64,000 bases of DNA from the NCBI RefSeq assembly GCF_002211305.1, contig NZ_LOKW01000029.1, positions 1 through 64,000 on the forward strand, written 5' to 3'. Within the stretch, counting starts at the first letter, position 1. Every line of letters starts with the position of its first letter. Origin of the DNA: Rhizobium sp. R634. GTDB taxonomy: Bacteria > Pseudomonadota > Alphaproteobacteria > Rhizobiales > Rhizobiaceae. Below the pieces are notes generated by a model that saw nothing but the letters and a program-made list of their open reading frames with translations, was not told the origin of the DNA and ran no database searches. The translations under genes and the position numbers were made by a program. Positions 58,592 through 64,000 of this stretch are shown here, piece by piece.

Positions 58592-61500
58592 TGAACTTCT
58601 CAGCATGGTCGATCCGCAACCCCGTACCGGCAATATTGCTGTTCGTGATGCTTGCCGTCGGCGGGCTCCTGGCCTTCAAGCAGCTGCCGATCCAGAACTT
58701 CCCCGATATGGACCTTCCGACGATCAGCGTCACCGCAACGCTCGACGGCGCAGCACCGACGCAGCTCGAAACCGAGGTCGCCCGCACCATCGAGGACAGT
58801 CTCGCCGCACTCAGCTATCTCGACCATATCACCACGACCATCACCGATGGCACCGTCTCGATCAAGGTTTCCTTCGAGCTTGAGAAAGACAGCGAAACAG
58901 CCCTGAATGAAGTCCGTAATGCCGTCGACAGCGTCAAAGGCGATCTGCCGGCGCAGATGGAAAGCCCAAGCGTCACCAAGGTCACGGTACAGAGCTCCGC
59001 GCTCGTCACCTATGCCATACGCTCGACCGCGTTGAACGAGACCGAACTTTCCTGGTTCGTCGACAACGACCTGACCAAGGCGCTGCTGTCCGTGCCCGGC
59101 GTCGGGCAGGTCAACCGCATCGGCGGGATCGACCGCGAGGTTCATGTGGATCTCGACCCTGCGACCATGGCTTCGCTTGGGGTCACTGCGGCGACCGTGT
59201 CATCGCAGCTAAAGGCCGTGCAGGCGGATACGTCAGGCGGGCTTGGCGAAATCGGCGGTACCCGCCAGACCGTGCGCACGCTCGGCGCCCTGCCCTCGGT
59301 CGAAGCGCTGAAGGCGCTCAGAATTCCGCTGGCGAACGGCCAGCAGGTTCGCCTCGACGATGTCGCATCCGTCACCGACAGCTTCGCCGAGCGGTCCTCG
59401 ATGGCCTATCTCGATGGCAAACCGGTGATCGCGGTCGAGATCAAGCGCTCGAACGGGTTTTCGGACAGCGGTGTCGCTGACGACGTTGACACGGCGATCA
59501 AGCAGTTCGCCTCCAAGCATTCCAACGTGCAGATCGAAGACGCCTACAGCACGATCGGACCGATCATCGAGAATTACAATGGTTCGATGCACATGCTGTA
59601 CGAGGGTGCGATTCTCGCGATCGTCGTCGTCTGGCTCTTCCTGCGGGACTGGCGGGCAACGATCCTGTCGGCCGTGGCACTGCCCTTGTCTGTCATCCCG
59701 ACCTTCCTCGTCATGTACCTCTGCGGCTTCAGCCTGAATATCATCACGCTGCTTGCACTGTCGCTCGTGGTCGGCATCCTCGTCGACGACGCCATCGTCG
59801 AAATCGAGAACATCGCCCGCCATCTGCAGATGGGAAAGCGGCCGATCGACGCCGCCCTCGAAGCCGCCAACGAGATCGGGCTTGCCGTCATCGCAACCAC
59901 CTTCACGCTGGTCGCAGTCTTCCTGCCGACCGCCTTCATGAGCGGCATCCCGGGGCTTCTGTTCCGCCAATTCGGCATCACCACCGCCGTCGCCGTCCTC
60001 GCCTCGCTGGTCGTCGCACGCCTGCTGACGCCGATGATGGCCGCCTATTTCATGAAGGCCCATCCGACGGAGGAAAAGGACGGCCGCATCATGCGCGCCT
60101 ATATGGCAGTCGTGAAAACCGCCATGAACCGCCGGAAAACGACGGTCGCCGTGACCGCCGTCTTCGTCGCGCTCTCGCTTTCCACCATTCCCTTGCTGAA
60201 ATCAGGCTTCCTGCCCGCTTCCGACGACGCGCGAACCCAGATCACGCTTACCATGCAGCCGGGCGCCACGATCGAGCAGACCGACGACGCGGCCAGAAAG
60301 GCAGCCGATATCGTCGGAAAGCTCAACGATGTCACGCGTGTCTTTTCCTCCGTCGGATCCGCATCCTCGGGCGGCGGCCCCGACAGCAGCACGACGAGCG
60401 ATGTCGGCTCCGCCACGATCGTCGCCGTCTTGTCGCCCATCGGCGATCGCAATCGCAAGCAGTCAGAAATCGAAAACGACATGCGCCAGGCACTCTCCAT
60501 CCTCCCCGGCGTACGCGTGGAGGTCGGCAGCGGCGGCAACGGCACGAAGCTCGATATCACGCTGGCGAGCGACGATGCGAATGTCCTCGACAGCGCCAGC
60601 ACGGCGCTCGAGGAACAGCTCCGCACGCTGCAGGGTATCGGCGCGGTGACGTCGACCGCGGCGAGGCAGGCGCCCGAAATCCAGATCACGCCCGATTTTG
60701 CCCGCGCAGCAGCGCTCGGCGTGACATCGAGTTCCGTCGCCGAGGCCGTACGCGTGGCGACGAATGGAGAATATTCGGCCGACCTGCCGAAGCTCAACCT
60801 GCCGCAGCGCCAGATTCCGATCGTCGTCCGCTTCAGCCCCGAGACACGCACCAATCTGGACGACATCAAGAACATGCGGGTGACGGGAACCAACGGCAAT
60901 GTCGACCTCGGATCGATCGCCGATGTGAAGATCGGCGGCAGCCCTTCCGAAATCGACCGCATCGACCGGATGCGCAATGTCACCCTTTCCGTCGAACTCA
61001 ACGGCCGCATCCTCGGCGACGTCAATCGCGAGGCGCAGGCCCTGCCGGCGCTCCAACACCTGCCGTCGGGCGTCACCCTCGTCGAACAGGGCGAGCTTCA
61101 GCGCAGTTCGGAGCTGTTCCAGAGCTTCGCCCTTGCCATGGCGATCGGCGTATTCTGCATCTATGCGGTTCTCGTGCTGCTCTTCCACGACTTCCTGCAG
61201 CCGCTCACCCTGCTGATGGCTCTGCCGCTCTCGCTCGGCGGCGCACTGCTGCCGCTCGTTTTGACCGGAACCAGCTTCTCGATGGCGGCCGTCATCGGCT
61301 TGCTTATGCTGATGGGCGTGGTGACCAAAAACTCCATCCTGCTCATCGAATATGCGATCATGTCGCGCCGTCAGGGCATGTCCCGGTTCGATGCCCTGGT
61401 GGACGCCTGCCACAAGCGCGCCCGGCCGATCGTCATGACCACCATTGCCATGGCGGCCGGCATGCTTCCGGTCGCGCTCAGCCTCACGGGCGGCGATTCG

Positions 61501-61743
61501 AGCTTCCGGCAGCCGATGGCAATCGTCGTGATCGGCGGCGTGATGATGTCGACCTTCCTCAGCCTCATCGTCATCCCGGTCATCTTCACCTTCGTCGACG
61601 ACCTGGAACAGATCCTCAAGCGGTTGCTGCGCCGGATCGGGCTGGCTGCGGAAACCGCTGGAGATAAGCCGCATGCGTCCAACGATCACGCGGCGATCGC
61701 CTTCCACCCCGAGCAATCACGGCGAGGGCACGGTCAGAGATGA
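58591..61743 (+). CDS. RND (HAE-1 type) efflux pump
   Basis: 1050 residues, full length. N-terminal helix AILLFVMLAVGGLLAFKQLPIQNFPDMDLP; central membrane helix with the proton-relay pair in LVVGILVDDAIVEIENI; relay lysine region in MGVVTKNSILLIEYA. Two large periplasmic loops lie between helices 1-2 and 7-8. Hydrophobe/amphiphile-type drug-proton antiporter; the actual compounds are unknown. The last 30 residues are hydrophilic (HASNDHAAIAFHPEQSRRG). A single-pump operon with the fusion protein. Confidence 0.93.
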   Translation: MNFSAWSIRNPVPAILLFVMLAVGGLLAFKQLPIQNFPDMDLPTISVTATLDGAAPTQLETEVARTIEDSLAALSYLDHITTTITDGTVSIKVSFELEKDSETALNEVRNAVDSVKGDLPAQMESPSVTKVTVQSSALVTYAIRSTALNETELSWFVDNDLTKALLSVPGVGQVNRIGGIDREVHVDLDPATMASLGVTAATVSSQLKAVQADTSGGLGEIGGTRQTVRTLGALPSVEALKALRIPLANGQQVRLDDVASVTDSFAERSSMAYLDGKPVIAVEIKRSNGFSDSGVADDVDTAIKQFASKHSNVQIEDAYSTIGPIIENYNGSMHMLYEGAILAIVVVWLFLRDWRATILSAVALPLSVIPTFLVMYLCGFSLNIITLLALSLVVGILVDDAIVEIENIARHLQMGKRPIDAALEAANEIGLAVIATTFTLVAVFLPTAFMSGIPGLLFRQFGITTAVAVLASLVVARLLTPMMAAYFMKAHPTEEKDGRIMRAYMAVVKTAMNRRKTTVAVTAVFVALSLSTIPLLKSGFLPASDDARTQITLTMQPGATIEQTDDAARKAADIVGKLNDVTRVFSSVGSASSGGGPDSSTTSDVGSATIVAVLSPIGDRNRKQSEIENDMRQALSILPGVRVEVGSGGNGTKLDITLASDDANVLDSASTALEEQLRTLQGIGAVTSTAARQAPEIQITPDFARAAALGVTSSSVAEAVRVATNGEYSADLPKLNLPQRQIPIVVRFSPETRTNLDDIKNMRVTGTNGNVDLGSIADVKIGGSPSEIDRIDRMRNVTLSVELNGRILGDVNREAQALPALQHLPSGVTLVEQGELQRSSELFQSFALAMAIGVFCIYAVLVLLFHDFLQPLTLLMALPLSLGGALLPLVLTGTSFSMAAVIGLLMLMGVVTKNSILLIEYAIMSRRQGMSRFDALVDACHKRARPIVMTTIAMAAGMLPVALSLTGGDSSFRQPMAIVVIGGVMMSTFLSLIVIPVIFTFVDDLEQILKRLLRRIGLAAETAGDKPHASNDHAAIAFHPEQSRRGHGQR

Positions 61744-61806
61744 TCTCCACTGCCCTTCCGTCAGCAGCCGGTGACGACAACCTCTTCGGTCGCGTTCCCT
61801 CCCCCA

Positions 61807-61858
61807 CGGGAACAGACCGCGGGACGTGTTCCCCCGCAGGCGGCCTCAAGCCGCCTGC
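61807..61858 (+). terminator. Two stem-loops downstream of the RND pump gene
   Basis: GGGAACA pairs with TGTTCCC further on (loop about 12 bases). GCAGGCGGC at 61836-61844 pairs exactly with GCCGCCTGC at 61850-61858 around a 5-base loop. No T-tract follows. The 239-base gap to the convergent gene at 61983 contains no gene I can support. They may act as a bidirectional or Rho-assisted stop between the two converging units. Confidence 0.45.
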
Positions 61859-61982
61859 GCGTCCTGCATCCCAATCAGGAGGTATGGCTCTGTCGGAAGA
61901 CATTTCAATTGGTGGAACGGGGTGATCCGGTCTCACAGTTCAACAGAACAGCACTGCTTTCTATGCTGAGTGTCGCCATGTC

Positions 61983-63404
61983 TCACGACAATGGCTTCAT
62001 CGATCCGAAATCGGGCAGGGCGTCGCTCGCATAGCCGACGGCCCCAAGCGAAGCGATGGCGATCCGGCCGTCGCGGATCGACAGCAGCGGCCCGTCCCGC
62101 CCCTGCTCGTAGAGATCGGGATGGGCAGCGGCAAAACGCGCCTGCTCCGCCTGCGACGCGCCCTGCATGCCGGCGACATAGTGATGGCCATTACGCTCGA
62201 CATGGGAGAGGCCGAGCAGCGAAACCAGCGCCAGATCCTGCTGCACGGCAAGCCCGGCCTGGCAGGTCAGATCTTCGCCAGAGAGAAACAACCCCGGCAC
62301 GCCGTCCGTTCTGATGCGGATCGCCTTCATGAGCGAGCGGTAAATGCCTTTGCAGGTTTTCGAGGAGACGCCGGTATAGCCGAGCCGCCGGGCGCGGGCG
62401 AAGGCGCCGTCGCCATCATCGCTCTCATCGATCAGGAAAGGCAGCTGCGATGCCAGCGCTCCGAGCGGGGTTTCCATGGTGATCCCGCGCGAGAACGGCT
62501 GTTCGACAAAGGCGATGGCCGCACGCAGCCGCGCCAGCCGTGGCATGGCCGCGATCCGCGCCAAGAGGGCGGCAAGCGCGTCGGCGGTGGCGAACTGTTC
62601 GTTGCCGTCAACCGTCACCCGGTAGTCCGGCAGACGGTCCAGCAGGGCGGCGATCCGCGACAGCCGGTCGATATCGGCATCGGCCGCGCCCGAAAGCTTG
62701 ATCTTGAACCAGCGGTTGCCATAGCGGGCAATCACTGCCTCGAGACTTTCCGGCAGGCCATCGCCGACCGGATCGACGATCTCGTCCTCGGTAATGGGGT
62801 CAAGCAGCCCGATCGTATGCCGGGCTGCAATCGAGTCAGCGGGGCGAAGGCCAGCGAGCACCGCTGACGCGGCATCCGGGTCGACATCGCCTGGCAGCAT
62901 CGGGCCGCCAACGCCGACGAGATTGCTCCGCACCGCGTCGAAAAAGGAAATACCGGCAAGGCGGCAATAGGCATCGAGTGCTGCGCGGGCGATCAGCGAA
63001 GGACCGAAACCGGCGGCCAGCGGGTTTCCAGGTAGGCGGCGGGCGGTTTCCATCTCGTTCAGGCGGGCAGCGGCAAACAATGTCGCCGGCGCCGACGCTT
63101 CGAGCGATGCGTCGGCAGCGGTGCGGATCGAGCCGCGCAATTGATCGACATTCTGCGCCGGCGTCAGCGCCGGATTCTTGTCGAACCATTTCGGCACCAT
63201 CAATTCGGCGGCCGCACCGACGGCGGTTTTCCCCTCCTCGTCCTCGACACGCACCCTGAGAAAGGCCTGCGGCGCTTTTTCCAGCGTCGCCGCGCCGAAG
63301 CGGAACGGCAGGCGCAGGCTGATCTCGCGCTCGAAGGCATCGATCTCGACAATTCTGATGCGTGGCGCCGTCACGGAACCTCCAATGCTTCTGTCCAAGC
63401 TCAT
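61983..63404 (-). CDS. Enolase-superfamily (muconate-lactonizing / mandelate-racemase group) enzyme
   Basis: 473 residues, longer than the usual 360-400. Active-site pattern of the muconate cycloisomerase group: base pair FKIKLSG (K-x-K), metal ligands VTVDGNEQF, FVEQPF and LIDESDD, and the opposite lysine in SSKTCKGIYRS. The C-terminal 70 residues (after LVSLLGLSHVERNGHHYVAG) are extra. Likely a dehydratase, racemase or epimerase of a carboxylic acid. The start overlaps the stop of the 2-hydroxyacid dehydrogenase by 4 bases. A GTG at 63374 with a GGAGG upstream is another possible start. Substrate unknown. Confidence 0.8.
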   Translation of the reverse strand: MSLDRSIGGSVTAPRIRIVEIDAFEREISLRLPFRFGAATLEKAPQAFLRVRVEDEEGKTAVGAAAELMVPKWFDKNPALTPAQNVDQLRGSIRTAADASLEASAPATLFAAARLNEMETARRLPGNPLAAGFGPSLIARAALDAYCRLAGISFFDAVRSNLVGVGGPMLPGDVDPDAASAVLAGLRPADSIAARHTIGLLDPITEDEIVDPVGDGLPESLEAVIARYGNRWFKIKLSGAADADIDRLSRIAALLDRLPDYRVTVDGNEQFATADALAALLARIAAMPRLARLRAAIAFVEQPFSRGITMETPLGALASQLPFLIDESDDGDGAFARARRLGYTGVSSKTCKGIYRSLMKAIRIRTDGVPGLFLSGEDLTCQAGLAVQQDLALVSLLGLSHVERNGHHYVAGMQGASQAEQARFAAAHPDLYEQGRDGPLLSIRDGRIAIASLGAVGYASDALPDFGSMKPLS

Positions 63405-64000
63405 GCCATCCGCTCCAGCATGGCGCGCGACACTTCGTGTTGGAGCGGCTCCCGGCGCAGCAGCCGACCGATCTCATCGACCATGGCCCGCCCCTGGGCG
63501 AAATGCGCCTCTTCGGTGTGGCCGGCAGCATGCGGTGAGATAGTAACATTGGCAAGCATGGGGTCGCGGAAGGGACTGTCCTGAGGCAGCGGCTCGTTGT
63601 CGAAGACATCGAGAGCCGCATCGATACGGCCGGAGCGGATCTCCGCGAGCAACGCCGCCTCATCGACCAGCTCGGCCCGCGCGGTATTGATGAACAATGC
63701 GCCGGGCCGCAGCAGCGCCAGTTCGCGGGTGCCGATCATGCGGCGCGTTTCCGGCAGAACGGGCGCATGCAGGGAAATCACGTCGCTTTGCGCTAGCGCC
63801 TCGTCCAATCCTGTTCTGGCAACGCTGAGCGCGGCGGCCTCGCTGTCGTCGAGATAGGGATCGACGACCAGGACGCGGCAGCCGAATGGAACGAGCAGGC
63901 GGATGACCGCCCGGCCGACATATCCGGCGCCGACGATGGCGACCGTTCTGGCGCCGAGCAATCTTTGCGGCACGGCGGCGCGGACGTCGAGCCATTCACC
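63401..64000 (-). CDS. D-isomer-specific 2-hydroxyacid dehydrogenase (N-terminus beyond window)
   Basis: The C-terminal 199 residues are in the window; the frame is open to the right edge (GEWLDVRAAVPQRLLG) and the true start is outside. NAD-binding VAIVGAGYVGRAVIRLL with acidic VVDPYLDD, catalytic Arg in NTARAELVDEAAL, Glu in DVFDNEPLP, and His in SPHAAGHTEE. Reduces a 2-oxoacid or oxidises the corresponding D-2-hydroxyacid with NAD(P). Probably co-transcribed with the overlapping enolase-superfamily gene. Confidence 0.9.
   Translation of the reverse strand, partial: GEWLDVRAAVPQRLLGARTVAIVGAGYVGRAVIRLLVPFGCRVLVVDPYLDDSEAAALSVARTGLDEALAQSDVISLHAPVLPETRRMIGTRELALLRPGALFINTARAELVDEAALLAEIRSGRIDAALDVFDNEPLPQDSPFRDPMLANVTISPHAAGHTEEAHFAQGRAMVDEIGRLLRREPLQHEVSRAMLERMA

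Overview
The window is about 60% GC overall, densely packed and organised like an alpha-proteobacterial accessory replicon. The thiCOSGE cluster behind a TPP riboswitch, ugp and Afu-type ABC operons, a NodT-family outer-membrane protein and a RIME-like palindromic repeat all point to Rhizobium (R. etli / R. leguminosarum group). A plasmid location is an inference. No rRNA, tRNA, CRISPR array, transposase or replication gene was seen.

Layout. (1) 1-12776, minus strand: a very large RTX-type protein running off the left edge, two small genes that look like immunity genes (Imm11/DUF1629-like and DUF4261), and a type I secretion membrane-fusion protein and ABC exporter. The first 70 residues of the giant protein carry an AHH/HNH-like nuclease signature, so the block reads as a type I-secreted nuclease toxin with its immunity genes. 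Base composition is lower around 6.8-9.1 kb and 12.8-13.1 kb. (2) 13.3-13.7 kb: a frameshifted Nudix hydrolase relic. (3) 13.75-20.35 kb, minus: ugpB-A-E-C, glycerophosphodiester phosphodiesterase, a DeoR/GlpR-type repressor and a HAD phosphatase, with two candidate operators upstream. (4) 20.68-30.09 kb: an Afu/Fbp-type importer with two paralogous binding proteins and an inositol-monophosphatase-family enzyme, divergent from a two-component system. (5) 30.2-33.5 kb: a GGDEF-EAL membrane protein and a methyltransferase related to hydroxy-fatty-acid methyl ester signal synthesis.

(6) 33.65-38.27 kb: TPP riboswitch and thiC-thiO-thiS-thiG-thiE. (7) 38.3-53.76 kb: branched-chain amino acid catabolism. 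One minus-strand operon encodes an SDR dehydrogenase, a thiolase, an acyl-CoA dehydrogenase and the branched-chain 2-oxoacid dehydrogenase complex. An AraC-type regulator is divergent from it. A plus-strand operon encodes isovaleryl-CoA dehydrogenase, methylcrotonyl-CoA carboxylase (two subunits), a MaoC-type hydratase and a CitE-type lyase. The last two stand where a classical methylglutaconyl-CoA hydratase and HMG-CoA lyase would be expected, as in the mycobacterial leucine cluster. (8) 53.75-61.74 kb: an RND efflux system (outer-membrane factor, CpxA/CpxR-like pair, fusion protein, pump), with the same 14-base box in front of both outward transcription units. (9) 61.98-64.0 kb, minus: an enolase-superfamily enzyme overlapping a 2-hydroxyacid dehydrogenase cut by the right edge.
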